Both the position numbers and the translations under genes were made by a program. The notes under the pieces were generated by a model. The model saw only the letters and a program-made list of their open reading frames with translations. It had not been told where the DNA came from and did not search any database. Source: Nocardia sp. BMG51109 (GTDB lineage: Bacteria > Actinomycetota > Actinomycetes > Mycobacteriales > Mycobacteriaceae). From it: a DNA stretch of 64,000 nucleotides. Location of the stretch: contig NZ_JAFQ01000004.1 of NCBI RefSeq assembly GCF_000526215.1, positions 6,076,001 to 6,140,000 of the forward strand. The letters run 5' to 3'. This document shows positions 15,238 to 23,770 of this stretch, in pieces (position 1 is the stretch's first letter; every line of letters begins with the position of its first letter).

Positions 15238-17580
15238 GTGGCGAAGACGAACTCGAACGGGCTCGAGGCCGTCGACGCGTGGTGGCGCGCGGCCAACTAT
15301 CTGTCCGCCGGCCAGCTGTATCTGCTGGACAATCCGCTGCTCACCGAGCCGCTGCGGCCCGAGCACATCAAGGGCCGGTTGCTGGGCCACTGGGGTACGG
15401 TGCCCGGGCTGACGCTGATCTACGCGCATCTGAACCGGCTGATCGTGCGCGACGGCCGGCGGGTGCTGTTCGTCGCCGGTCCCGGGCACGGCGCGGCCGG
15501 GCTGAACGCGGCGGCCTGGCTGGAGGGCAGTTACGGCGAGCGTCATCCCGCCGCGGCCCGCGACGTCGACGGCATGCGGGAGTTGTTCCGGCAGTTCTCC
15601 TTTCCCGGCGGCGTACCGAGCCACGCCTCGCCGCATCTGCCGGGATCGATTCACGAGGGCGGGGAACTGGGCTATTCGCTCGCGCACGCCACCGGGGCCG
15701 CGCTGGACAATCCGGACCTGACGGCCGTGTGCGTGATCGGCGACGGCGAGGCCGAGACCGGACCGCTGGCCGCGAGCTGGCACGCCCCGGCCTTCCTGCA
15801 TCCCGCCCAGGACGGTGCGGTGCTGCCGATCCTGCACCTGAACGGGTACAAGATCGCCAACCCGACGGTGCCCGCCCGGATGCGCCGCGACGATCTGACG
15901 GCCCTGCTGCGGTCGCACGGGTGGGCGCCGACGGTGGTGGCCGGCGATCATCCCGCCAAGGTGCACGAGCAGTTCGCCACCGCGCTGGAGGGCGCGTTCG
16001 AGCGGATCGACGAGATCCGTTCCGGCGCACGGGCCGAGCGCCCGCTGATCGTGCTGGCGACGCCGAAGGGCTGGACCTGCCCGGCGCGGGTGAACGGGGT
16101 GGCGGTGGAGGGGACCTGGCGTGCGCACCAGATCCCGTTGTCCGAGGTGCGCGAGGACCCGTATCACCGTGCGCTGCTGGAGGAGTGGCTGCGGTCCTAC
16201 CATCCGGAGGATTTGTTCGACGAGGGCGGTGAGCCGGCCGGCGCCGTGGGTTCGGTGTGTCCGCACGGCACGCTGCGGATGAGCGACAATCCGCACGCGC
16301 ACGCCCGCGACAGCGTGGATCTGCGGCTACCGGACATCCGCGCGCACACCGTGGACGTCGGCGCGCCCGCGACCGGGCAGGCGGAGGCGACCCGGGTGCT
16401 CGGTGGCTACCTGCGCGACGCCCTGACCGCCAATCCCCGTCGGCTGCTGTTCTTCTCGCCCGACGAGCACACCTCCAACCGCCTGGACGCGGTACTCGAG
16501 GTCACCGGGCGGCGCTGGCAGGAGGCGACCGCGCCCGCCGACGATCGGCTTTCCCCCGACGGGCGGGTCTTCGAGGTGCTGTCGGAACATCTGTGCCAGG
16601 GCTGGCTGGAGGGATATCTGCTGACCGGGCGGCACGGGGTGTTCTCCACCTACGAGGCGTTCGCGCACATCGTGGACTCGATGGTGGTGCAGCATGCCAA
16701 ATGGTTGCACAGCGCCTCCGAATACCACTGGCGCACAACGATTCCCAGCCTCAACTATCTGGTCACCTCGCACGTGTGGCGGGAGGACCACAACGGCGCC
16801 TCGCATCAGGATCCGGGATTCCTCGATCACGTGCTGAGCAAGCGCCCGGAGGTGTGCCGGGTGTACCTGCCGCCGGACGCCAACTGCCTGCTGCACGTGT
16901 TCGACCACTGCCTGCGCGGCCGCGGCCGGGTGAACGTGGTGGTTGCCGGGAAACAGCCCGCGCTGCAATATCTTTCGGGTGAGCAGGCCGCCGAGCACTG
17001 CGATCGCGGGCTCGGGGTGTGGAGCTGGGCCGGTACCGACGGCGACGGCGAGACCGATGCGGTGCTCGCGTGTGCCGGCGACGTGCCGACCCAGGAGACC
17101 CTCGCCGCGGCGGCACTGCTGCGCGAGCTGGTCCCGGATCTGGCCGTGCGCGTGGTCAACGTGGTCGATCTGGCCCGGCTGTTCCCGCCGGACCGCCATC
17201 CGCACGGCATCACCGACCGCGAATATGCCGAGATCTTCGCTGCGGGCCGGCCGGTGGTGTTCGCGTTCCACGGCTATCCGTGGCTGATCCACCAGCTCAC
17301 CTATCGCCGGCCCGGGCACGAGCAGCTGCACGTGCGCGGCTTCCACGACAACGGCACCACCACGACGCCGTTCCAGATGTGCGCGATGAACGGCATCGAT
17401 CGCTACCAGCTGGCACTGTCGGTGCTCGAACAGGTTCCCCGGGTCGCCGACCGGGTCGGGCACCTGCGCGCCCACCTGCTGCATCGGCTGCACGCCAACA
17501 CCGTGCACGCGGAGCGCACCGGCAGCGATCTGCCGGAGATCACCGACTGGACATGGGCCGCGGGCGAGACTCGCCGTTGA
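15238..17580 (+). CDS. Phosphoketolase (Xfp family)
   Basis: A 780-residue thiamine-diphosphate enzyme of the expected length for D-xylulose-5-phosphate/D-fructose-6-phosphate phosphoketolase, which splits these sugars to acetyl phosphate. Family hallmarks include WRAANYLSAGQLYLLDNPLL at the N terminus, GHWGTVPG, VAGPGHGAAG, FPGGVPSHASPHLPGSIHEG, and the cofactor motif GDGEAETGPLA...NGYKIANPT. Near the C terminus GFHDNGTTTTPFQMCAMNGIDRYQLA is typical. The GTG start is fixed by GGGAGGAGG. No acetate kinase or phosphotransacetylase gene is adjacent. Confidence 0.97.
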   Translation: MAKTNSNGLEAVDAWWRAANYLSAGQLYLLDNPLLTEPLRPEHIKGRLLGHWGTVPGLTLIYAHLNRLIVRDGRRVLFVAGPGHGAAGLNAAAWLEGSYGERHPAAARDVDGMRELFRQFSFPGGVPSHASPHLPGSIHEGGELGYSLAHATGAALDNPDLTAVCVIGDGEAETGPLAASWHAPAFLHPAQDGAVLPILHLNGYKIANPTVPARMRRDDLTALLRSHGWAPTVVAGDHPAKVHEQFATALEGAFERIDEIRSGARAERPLIVLATPKGWTCPARVNGVAVEGTWRAHQIPLSEVREDPYHRALLEEWLRSYHPEDLFDEGGEPAGAVGSVCPHGTLRMSDNPHAHARDSVDLRLPDIRAHTVDVGAPATGQAEATRVLGGYLRDALTANPRRLLFFSPDEHTSNRLDAVLEVTGRRWQEATAPADDRLSPDGRVFEVLSEHLCQGWLEGYLLTGRHGVFSTYEAFAHIVDSMVVQHAKWLHSASEYHWRTTIPSLNYLVTSHVWREDHNGASHQDPGFLDHVLSKRPEVCRVYLPPDANCLLHVFDHCLRGRGRVNVVVAGKQPALQYLSGEQAAEHCDRGLGVWSWAGTDGDGETDAVLACAGDVPTQETLAAAALLRELVPDLAVRVVNVVDLARLFPPDRHPHGITDREYAEIFAAGRPVVFAFHGYPWLIHQLTYRRPGHEQLHVRGFHDNGTTTTPFQMCAMNGIDRYQLALSVLEQVPRVADRVGHLRAHLLHRLHANTVHAERTGSDLPEITDWTWAAGETRR

Positions 17581-17594
17581 AACCGTCGTCGTAG

Positions 17595-17750
17595 CGGGGC
17601 GTCGCTGTCGGTGCCGCGACGCCGTTCGATCGGTACGGCGCATTCGGCAGTGCCCTTACGACCGCGGTGGCCGAAGCGGCCCGGCAGATCACGGCCGAGT
17701 ACCCGGACGGCGCGATCGCCGCGGCGTCCGAGCGGGGGGCGGCGCGCTGA
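17595..17750 (+). pseudogene. Possible short gene remnant
   Basis: A 51-codon open frame following a TAG at 17592 reads with high GC3 and a protein-like composition (GVAVGAATPFDRYG, then ALTTAVAEAARQITAEYPDG) but has no ATG or GTG start. I cannot name a parent gene. It may be a relic or chance in GC-rich DNA. The whole gap 17581-17876 shows nothing else. Confidence 0.25.
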
Positions 17751-17876
17751 GGCCCATGCGGCGGCCGCGCGCTGAGGTCGCGTAGCGAGGGCGGGGCGGG
17801 CCGAGGCCGTGCAGGGGCCGCCGAGGGCCGCGTACCGCGCGCCGGGGCCTGTCCTGTCCGGTCGCGACAGCGAGGC

Positions 17877-18713
17877 TCACGGGCGGCGGTGGTGGTCGGC
17901 CCAGCGGCGGGCGGCGTCGCGCAGGCCGTGGGTCCAGATGTTGGGGTTGCGGTTGGCGGTGGCGGTCCACTCGGCGGCCAGCGCTGTGGCGAACACCCGC
18001 AGGTCGGTGGTGTCGGCGCGATGCCAGGCCGGCACGCGGGCGGCCCAGCGCTCGGCCGCGGCGGGTTCGTGACCGGCGAAGATCAGCCAGACGATCCAGC
18101 AGCCCGGGTCGATCCAGGACGCGCCGCGGGTGGCCCACGGCCAGTCGACCAGCCGGGCGCCGGTCTCGGTGACGATGACGTTGCTGTAGTTCCAATCGGT
18201 GTGCAGCAGGGTCTCGCCCGCGAACCGGGCGGCGTCGGCCGGGTCGGCGAGATAGCCGCCCCAGCGCACCTCGGCATCCTTCAGCTCGAGTTCGGCGGGG
18301 CAGGGCAGCCGCCCGAGGGCGGCCATCGCCGCGGCCGTCGCCGCCAGGTCGGCGTCGACCCGGTAGTCGGCGAAATGACCTGGGACATAGTCGAATCCGA
18401 GCAGATCCCAGCCGCCGGCGGCGACCTGCCAGCGTAGCCGCGGCCCGATCGGGGTGACGTGCGGACCGAGCACGGCCTCGCGGTGCTGGGTCCACACCTC
18501 CGGGTCGTCGACCCGCATCCCCTTCACGAAGGTGCGGCCCTCGGCGGTCTCCAGCACGGTCGCCAGGTGGCTGCTGAACCCGGCGACGATCGATTCGGCG
18601 CGTAGCACCGGACCGGTGAGCGCCTCGGCCGCGGTTCGGGTGGCCTGGGGTAGCTCCTCCCAGCTGCGCCGCTGTGCGGAGGTCTGCGCCCGATCGACTG
18701 TCACCCCGAACAT
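17877..18713 (-). CDS. Aminoglycoside-phosphotransferase-like (APH) kinase family protein
   Basis: A 278-residue protein of the APH/choline-kinase fold. The catalytic loop LLHTDWNYSNVIV supplies the H-x-D-x4-N pattern, and ARLVDWPWA supplies the metal-binding Asp of the DFG-like motif. The N lobe has a lysine in RTFVKGMR. Members phosphorylate antibiotics, sugars or other small alcohols; no substrate is evident, and resistance should not be assumed. The ATG at 18713 lacks a good ribosome-binding site; the GTG encoding VTVDRA just downstream is an alternative. Confidence 0.8.
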   Translation of the reverse strand: MFGVTVDRAQTSAQRRSWEELPQATRTAAEALTGPVLRAESIVAGFSSHLATVLETAEGRTFVKGMRVDDPEVWTQHREAVLGPHVTPIGPRLRWQVAAGGWDLLGFDYVPGHFADYRVDADLAATAAAMAALGRLPCPAELELKDAEVRWGGYLADPADAARFAGETLLHTDWNYSNVIVTETGARLVDWPWATRGASWIDPGCWIVWLIFAGHEPAAAERWAARVPAWHRADTTDLRVFATALAAEWTATANRNPNIWTHGLRDAARRWADHHRRP

Positions 18714-19212
18714 CTACCGCGAAACCGGCACGCTAGCAAGAGATCTCGGGCACGGAACCCAGGGATTTCGCGGTGTACGTGCAAGTGTGTTTGCGCGCTG
18801 GCCGGAAGGTTGCCGTGAACGGGTTCGGATCGCCGAGCCGACCGTTCGCCGCGGCGCGGCGGGTGACAGCCGGGTGAACGGATTTCCTGCCCGCGGCGCG
18901 GGCGGCGGCTGCCCGGCCGGCCCGGTGGCCGCCGCGGGTGATGGTCAAGTGACTCAGTGCTTTTCGAAAGGATGCCGGATTCCGCGGGATCACCCCGGTC
19001 GGCGGTGCGCGGACGTGCGCGTAATGACATCGAGCCCGTAGCGTGGCAGACTGTCGTCAGGTTGAGACTACAGCCGACCCCGGTTCGAACACGGAGCTGC
19101 CCGCCGAGTCGGTCGACGGTCCGTAGGAATACCGATGATCGTTGTCCGGTCGCCCGGGCAAGGTCTCCGCGCTGGAGCTGGCAATCCCCCGACGATTACG
19201 GGAGGCTTGATT
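18714..19212. other. Intergenic region between the divergent APH-like and STAS genes
   Basis: A 499-bp stretch with no supported gene. A degenerate version of the operator motif (TGCAAGTGTGTTTGCG at 18779) is the only pattern seen; it differs from the 8.5-10.5 kb copies at three central bases. Confidence 0.45.
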
Positions 19213-19608
19213 ATGTCTGCGATTGCCGTTCTGCAACGCCCGGCCGATGCTGCGGCTCCCGACCGTGCCGACCAACCTCCGGCTCTCCTGCCCGACTGGC
19301 GGCGGCGCTGCGCGATCGTCCGAGTCGAGGGCGAGCTCGACGCGGCCGTTGCCGAAGGATTCCGGCAGGCCGTCGGCCAAGCCGTGACCGCCAGTTCTCG
19401 GGCGGTGGTCCTCGATCTGCGCGGTACCCGATTTCTCAGCATCGGAATCGCGCGATGGCTGGCCGTCGCGAAACGGGCCGCCGCCGGCACGGGCGTGGAT
19501 CTGCGCATCGTGTCCGGCCGTCGCGAAATCGAGCGGGTGCTGGAGATCACCGGCGTCCGCCCGCTGTTCCGCTACTACGCCGGTATGCAACTCGCGCTGG
19601 ACGCGTAG
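19213..19608 (+). CDS. STAS domain protein, anti-sigma-factor-antagonist-like variant
   Basis: A 131-residue single-domain STAS protein: CAIVRVEGELDAAVAEGFRQ, VVLDLRGTRFLSIGIARWLA, and VSGRREIERVLEITGVRPLF. STAS antagonists (SpoIIAA, RsbV) free sigma factors by binding the anti-sigma kinase, controlled by a serine in D-S-x-G. Here that loop reads FLSIGIA, one residue short and without serine in the usual position, so standard phospho-switching may be absent. The ATG at 19213 follows GGGAGG. It lies 1.3 kb upstream of an anti-sigma/sigF pair, which suggests a partner-switching cascade. Confidence 0.82.
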   Translation: MSAIAVLQRPADAAAPDRADQPPALLPDWRRRCAIVRVEGELDAAVAEGFRQAVGQAVTASSRAVVLDLRGTRFLSIGIARWLAVAKRAAAGTGVDLRIVSGRREIERVLEITGVRPLFRYYAGMQLALDA

Positions 19609-19624
19609 GCGCTCGACGCGGCGG

Positions 19625-19647
19625 TGGGAGCGGTTTCCGGCCGCTCC
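19625..19647 (+). terminator. Stem-loop terminator after the STAS gene
   Basis: GGGAGCGG (19625-19632) and CCGCTCCC (19640-19647) are perfect 8-bp arms around a 7-nt loop, 17 nt after the STAS stop. It separates the STAS gene from the PAS-ANTAR gene. Confidence 0.65.
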
Positions 19648-19693
19648 CGCCGTTGGGCGTGTCGGATCCCGGCCGTGGGCGGATACTCATGGA

Positions 19694-20407
19694 GTGACAC
19701 GCAGTGGCGGACCTCGTCGGGAGAACGCGCACCGGTTCGAGCAGGTGATCGGAACGGGAAAGTCGCAGCACGTCGGCTCGTTCCGGTTCTGGTTCGGTGA
19801 CCAGCGCTGGGAATGGTCCGACGAGGTCGCGGCCATGCACGGCTACGGGCCCGGGTCGGTGCAGCCGACCACGGAACTGTTGCTGAAGCACAAGCACCCG
19901 GAGGACCGGGAGCAGGTGGCCTCCTCGATCGCGCGGTCGATCGAGGAGGCGGAGCCGTTCTCGAGCCGCCACCGCATCGTCGACGTCCACGGGCAGGTGC
20001 GGCACGTGCTCGTCGTCGGCGATCGGATGGTCGACGACGACGAGAAGGTGATCGGTACCAGCGGCTACTACGTCGACGTGACCGAGACGCTGGACGCGCA
20101 TCGGCAGGAGACGCTCAACGGCACGCTGCCGGAGCTGTACGAAGCACGCGCGGTGATCGAACAGGCCAAGGGGGCGCTGATGCTGATCTACGGCATCGGC
20201 GCCGACCAGGCATTCCGGGTTCTGACCTGGCGGTCGCAGGAGACGAACGTGAAACTGCGCAGCCTGGCCGACCGGCTGGTGGAGGAGATGCGCTCGTTGA
20301 GTTCCTGGACGGCCGGCGCGCGCAGCCGCTTCGACCACGTGCTGCTCACCGTGCACGAGCGCGTCGACGAGGACCGAGTCCACGAGGACCGAATCCACGA
20401 GGACTGA
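19694..20407 (+). CDS. PAS and ANTAR domain regulator
   Basis: A 237-residue protein. Residues about 25-140 form a PAS fold of the PAS_3 type (WSDEVAAMHGYGPGSVQPTT, HPEDREQVASSI, GTSGYYVDVTE). Residues about 150-205 form an ANTAR domain (EARAVIEQAKGALMLIYGIG, QAFRVLTWRSQETN, LADRLVEEM), an RNA-binding antiterminator module that binds paired hexaloop hairpins. Together they suggest a sensor that controls transcription termination. The start is a GTG, with a mini-frame ATGGAGTGA just before it. The C terminus (VDEDRVHEDRIHED) is a 15-bp tandem repeat ending in the stop codon. Confidence 0.87.
   Translation: MTRSGGPRRENAHRFEQVIGTGKSQHVGSFRFWFGDQRWEWSDEVAAMHGYGPGSVQPTTELLLKHKHPEDREQVASSIARSIEEAEPFSSRHRIVDVHGQVRHVLVVGDRMVDDDEKVIGTSGYYVDVTETLDAHRQETLNGTLPELYEARAVIEQAKGALMLIYGIGADQAFRVLTWRSQETNVKLRSLADRLVEEMRSLSSWTAGARSRFDHVLLTVHERVDEDRVHEDRIHED
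20363..20407. repeat. 15-bp tandem repeat ending in the stop codon
   Basis: Three units at 20363, 20378 and 20393 encode VDEDR, VHEDR and IHED-stop. In the last unit CGA has become TGA. The repeat is in frame and forms the protein's C terminus. Confidence 0.9.
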
Positions 20408-20414
20408 ATCGGTA

Positions 20415-20440
20415 CGTTTCGCGGGCACGCTCTCGGGTAA
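20415..20440 (+). promoter_or_regulatory. SigF-type promoter of the rsbW-sigF operon
   Basis: CGTTTC (20415-20420), 14 nt, GGGTAA (20435-20440). This is a good SigF-type promoter located 78 nt before the anti-sigma start, which suggests positive autoregulation of sigF. Confidence 0.65.
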
Positions 20441-20517
20441 CGCCGCAATGATATGGCTACCGGAATCGGAACAAGGTCCGCGGGCTCGGCGAGATCGCCG
20501 CGTGGGAGGAGAGGTAC

Positions 20518-20958
20518 GTGTCGTCGATGAGTGAGTGGGTTACGGGGACCTCGCTGCAGGCATCCACCGTCGGCGTCCGGGTGCCGGCGGAGTTGGGGCA
20601 GCTCACCATGTTGCGTGCGCTGGCCGAGACCGTCGCGCTGATCGGCGATTTCGCGCTGGACGAGGTCACCGACATCCGGGTGGCGCTGGACGAGATCGCG
20701 ACCGCGTTGATCGCCGAGGCGGCGCCCGGATCGTCGCTGGAATGCGATTTCGGATTCGACGACGGGGCGATGACGGTGCGGGTCACCGGCCTCGCGGCCG
20801 TCGAGGACGCGCTGGACGAGCACGGTTTCGGCTGGCACGTGCTGCGAACGATCACCGAGTCCGTTGCGGCGCGGACGGATTCGTTCGATCCCGAGCGTAA
20901 CGGATACCCGGTCACGGTCGAGTTCAGCCGAGTGCGGGGTGAGGCCGATGGCGGGTGA
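20518..20958 (+). CDS. rsbW: Anti-sigma factor, RsbW-type ATP-binding protein
   Basis: A 146-residue GHKL-type serine-kinase/anti-sigma protein. The N box VTDIRVALDEIATALIAEA carries the Asp/Glu typical of RsbW and UsfX, and the C-terminal half contains HGFGWHVLRTI. It should bind and silence the sigma factor encoded next. The GTG start is set by GGGAGGAGAGG upstream; ATG at 20527 is an alternative. Its 3' end overlaps the sigma gene by 11 bp, so translation is coupled. It is the functional equivalent of mycobacterial UsfX. Confidence 0.87.
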   Translation: MSSMSEWVTGTSLQASTVGVRVPAELGQLTMLRALAETVALIGDFALDEVTDIRVALDEIATALIAEAAPGSSLECDFGFDDGAMTVRVTGLAAVEDALDEHGFGWHVLRTITESVAARTDSFDPERNGYPVTVEFSRVRGEADGG

Positions 20959-21742
20959 CCGCGGGCGCCGCCACCGCGGCAGCGACAGCTACGACAATAT
21001 CGAACCGGAATTCGCGAAGCTGGCCGCACTGGACCCGGACGACCCGCACCGGGAGGCGGAGCGGGAGCGGATCGTCGGGCTGTGCCTGCCGCTGGCCGAG
21101 CACATCGCCCGGAAGTTCTCCGGGCGCGGCGAGAACTTCGACGATCTGCTCCAGGTGGCGCGGGTCGGACTGGTACAGGCGGTGGACCGTTTCGACGTCG
21201 AGCGCGGGTCGTCGTTCCTGTCGTTCGCCGTGCCGACCATCATGGGCGAGGTCCGCCGGCATTTCCGCGACAACACCTGGGCGGTGCGGGTTCCCCGGCG
21301 TACCAAGGAGATTCAGCTGTCCATCGGCGGCGCCGTGGACGCCCTCGCGCAGCGGCTCGGCCGGCTGCCGAAGGCGCGCGAGATCGCCGACGAACTGGAT
21401 GTGGACCTGGTGGAGGTCACCCAGGCGCTGATCGCCGGCAACGCGTATCAGATGTCCTCGCTCGAGGCGGCGACCGGCGACGACGGCGAGAACACCCCGC
21501 TGTCGCTGCGCGAGGTGCTCGGCGAGGCGGAGCCGAAGTACGACCGGGTGGAGGAGTTCATGGCGGTCAAGCCGTTGATCGCCGACCTGCCCGACCGCGA
21601 GCAGCAGGTGCTGATCATGCGGTTCTTCGAGACCAAGACGCAGACCCAGATAGCCGACGCCCTGGGCATCTCGCAGATGCACGTGTCCCGCATCCTCGCC
21701 AAGACCCTCACCTGGTTGCGCGAGGAAGCGCTGCGGGACTGA
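20948..21742 (+). CDS. sigF: RNA polymerase sigma factor of the SigB/SigF/SigG group
   Basis: A 264-residue group 3 sigma factor. Region 2 is EHIARKFSGRGENFDDLLQVARVGLVQAVDRFDVERG and onward with FLSFAVPTIMGEVRRHFRD; region 3 includes EIQLSIGGAVDALAQRLGRL; region 4 includes LPDREQQVLIMRFFETKTQTQIADALGISQMHVSRI. This is the stress sigma factor of the RsbW-controlled type. The ATG at 20948 lies inside the upstream anti-sigma gene. Promoters of the matching type are seen here and at csbD, and possibly dps. Confidence 0.93.
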   Translation: MAGDRGRRHRGSDSYDNIEPEFAKLAALDPDDPHREAERERIVGLCLPLAEHIARKFSGRGENFDDLLQVARVGLVQAVDRFDVERGSSFLSFAVPTIMGEVRRHFRDNTWAVRVPRRTKEIQLSIGGAVDALAQRLGRLPKAREIADELDVDLVEVTQALIAGNAYQMSSLEAATGDDGENTPLSLREVLGEAEPKYDRVEEFMAVKPLIADLPDREQQVLIMRFFETKTQTQIADALGISQMHVSRILAKTLTWLREEALRD

Positions 21743-21803
21743 CCGAGGCCGCTGGACCGAGCGCATCGGCCGGGCCGGTCGGCAGGCCGCCGACCGGGTC
21801 CGG

Positions 21804-22682
21804 TCAGAATGCCGTTGGTCCGGGTGGTCTCGGGTCGTACGGGTCCGGGGGAGCCGGATGCGGTGCCGGTCCGGGTAGCGGGGGCTCCGGATGCGGCCGG
21901 GGTGGTTCGGGATGGGGATCGGGCCGCGGTGGTTCCGGATTCGGGTTCGGCCACGGCGGTTCGGGGTTCGGGTTCGGCCGCGGTGGTTCCGGGTTGGGGT
22001 TCGGCCGCGGTGGTTCGGGATCGCGACCGGGCCCCGGGAGCGGTGGCTCGGCCGGCGGGCCGGGCGGCCTGGGTTCCGGGTTCGCCATCGGTGCAACGGG
22101 ATTCCCGACGGGTCCGCTCGGCGCGGGATACGCCGACGGTGTGGGCGGCCGCGGGTTCGGCTGCGGTGGTTCGGAACTCGGTGTCGGGCCCTGCGGGCCG
22201 GGTACCGGCCCGGGCGGGCCCGGATTCGGGAGCGGATCGGGAACCCCCGCGCTCGGGATCGGTCCCTGCGGTCCGAGATCGACGATCGGGCCCGACGATT
22301 CGTGTTCGGGAACCGCGGCCGCGGCGCCGTGGTCCGGGATCGCCGCGGTGGCGCCCGGACTCGGCATCGGGTCGGGCGGGCCCGGATCCGGGACGGGGCC
22401 CGGCGGCACGGGTTCGGGGATCGGCCCGGGTGGCTCCGGTGCCGGGTCCGGCGGTGGCTCCGGTACCGGCGGCGAAAACGGGTCCGGCGGAACGGGATCC
22501 GGCGTCGGCGTGGGGACGGTCAGCTCGGGGCGTATCTCGGTCTCCGGATCGTCGTCGGCGGGCGGTTCCGGATCACGCCACTCCTCGGCGCGGCTGGACC
22601 GGTTGCCGCGCAACGTGCCCTCCAGCTCGTGGGCCAGCTGATCGTCCTGGCGGGGCCCGTGTTTCGAACTCTCCCTGTGCAT
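21804..22682 (-). CDS. Proline-rich protein with conserved charged N terminus
   Basis: A 292-residue protein. Residues 1-45 (HRESSKHGPRQDDQLAHELE, then RAEEWRDPEPPADDDP) resemble a small actinobacterial family often found with stress genes. The remaining 240 residues are low complexity, mainly Pro, Gly, Asp and Glu, with repeats such as PNPNPEPPRP (21890-22020). No membrane segment or signal peptide is seen, so it is presumably intracellular and disordered. GAGG precedes the ATG. It lies 11 bp after the Vms1-type gene, surely the same transcript. Confidence 0.75.
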   Translation of the reverse strand: MHRESSKHGPRQDDQLAHELEGTLRGNRSSRAEEWRDPEPPADDDPETEIRPELTVPTPTPDPVPPDPFSPPVPEPPPDPAPEPPGPIPEPVPPGPVPDPGPPDPMPSPGATAAIPDHGAAAAVPEHESSGPIVDLGPQGPIPSAGVPDPLPNPGPPGPVPGPQGPTPSSEPPQPNPRPPTPSAYPAPSGPVGNPVAPMANPEPRPPGPPAEPPLPGPGRDPEPPRPNPNPEPPRPNPNPEPPWPNPNPEPPRPDPHPEPPRPHPEPPLPGPAPHPAPPDPYDPRPPGPTAF

Positions 22683-22693
22683 CTCGTACCTCC

Positions 22694-23770
22694 TCAACCG
22701 TGTCGCAGCAGGGCCCCGACGCCCTCGGCCGGGGCATGCTCGGGGCCGGTGATGACGATGTCGGCGCGGGCGGCCAGCGCCGCCAGGGGCAGCGCCTCGT
22801 CGGCGCGCCGGGACGGGGCGCGGGGCGGCGCCATCTCCGCCGGCATCACCTGGGTCGGATCCGGGTCGGCGCACACCACCCGGTCGCCGAGCGCGTCCGG
22901 GGCCACGATCAGCGTGTCGGCGTTGGCCTCGCGAAGCGCGGCCGTGGTCGCGGCCAGGCCCTGGGCCGCCAGGCCGTGCATCCGCCCCTGCTCCTGCCCG
23001 AACAGCTCCACCACCGCGCCGCGGCGCAGCTCGGTCTCCTCGCGCAGGATCCGCTCGATGTCGCGGTCGAGCGCGTCGCGGTCGGATCCGGCTGCGCGTG
23101 AACCGCTTTCGACCTGTATCACCCGGCGGCCGTGCGGCGGCAGCGCATCGGCGAGCGCGGTGCGCGCGGTCACCTCGCCGCACAGCAGCACCAGCGTCGC
23201 GCCGGCCCGGTCGGCCGTCCGGCCGACCTCGTGCGCGACGCCGGCGATGTTGTGGCGCACGGTGTCCTCCACGCGGTGCTGGATGGATTTGTGCGACGGT
23301 CCACCGCCGCCGACCTTGTGCAGAGGATGGGCCGTACCGCTCATGCTGTGCGCGATGCGGTGGCCGCGGGCGTCCACGCCGCGGATGTCGGCGCCGTGCC
23401 GGTCGACGATGGCGACCACGTACGGGGTGCGCGGCCGCCGCAGCTCCAGCAGCGGAAGCAGGTACGGCAGCGGCGACAGCCGCACCACCGGGCGCGGTGG
23501 CGGGACCGGCAGCGGCTCGGCGACCAGGACGTGCTCATGGTCGGTGATCACCGCCTGCCCTGCCCGCCCGGGCGGCGGGGCCGCCAGGGCTTCGTCGACC
23601 GCCTCGAGAATCCGTGCCGGCGCGCCGCTTTCGGTGAGTTCGGCGCGGACCGCGCGGCGGCGCAGCCGCTGTTGCTGGGCGGCGTCCTCGGTGTCGTTGC
23701 TCGTGCCGAGATAGACCGACGCGAAGGGGCCCTCGTAGTCGGTCAGCTCGTACAGACTCGTGATGGCCAC
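22694..23770 (-). CDS. Vms1/Ankzf1-type (baeRF) peptidyl-tRNA-hydrolase-like protein
   Basis: A 358-residue protein of the bacterial eRF1-like/Vms1 group, similar to mycobacterial Rv2629. It has SVYLGTSNDTEDAAQQQRLR near the N terminus, VVAIVDRHGADIRG in the middle, then GGPSHKSIQHRVEDTVRHN and an RF-like C-terminal domain ending DIVITGPEHAPAEGVGALLRHG. Relatives act on or resemble factors acting on peptidyl-tRNA in stalled ribosomes; Rv2629 belongs to the dormancy regulon. The start is a GTG with no ribosome-binding site and a GGGTAA element only 9 nt upstream (23785-23780), so the mRNA may be leaderless. Confidence 0.83.
   Translation of the reverse strand: MAITSLYELTDYEGPFASVYLGTSNDTEDAAQQQRLRRRAVRAELTESGAPARILEAVDEALAAPPPGRAGQAVITDHEHVLVAEPLPVPPPRPVVRLSPLPYLLPLLELRRPRTPYVVAIVDRHGADIRGVDARGHRIAHSMSGTAHPLHKVGGGGPSHKSIQHRVEDTVRHNIAGVAHEVGRTADRAGATLVLLCGEVTARTALADALPPHGRRVIQVESGSRAAGSDRDALDRDIERILREETELRRGAVVELFGQEQGRMHGLAAQGLAATTAALREANADTLIVAPDALGDRVVCADPDPTQVMPAEMAPPRAPSRRADEALPLAALAARADIVITGPEHAPAEGVGALLRHG

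Noticed and set aside
13924..16302. A 792-codon open frame on the minus strand
   Set aside because: Antisense to DUF6328, csbD and phosphoketolase genes, all of which have family matches and proper starts.
17877..18713. Aminoglycoside resistance gene
   Set aside because: Only the general APH-kinase fold is supported; nothing specific to antibiotic-modifying enzymes can be read.
18779..18794. Another copy of the TGCAAGWACATYTGC operator motif
   Set aside because: Three central mismatches and no DUF397/XRE gene nearby; likely chance or a distant relative.
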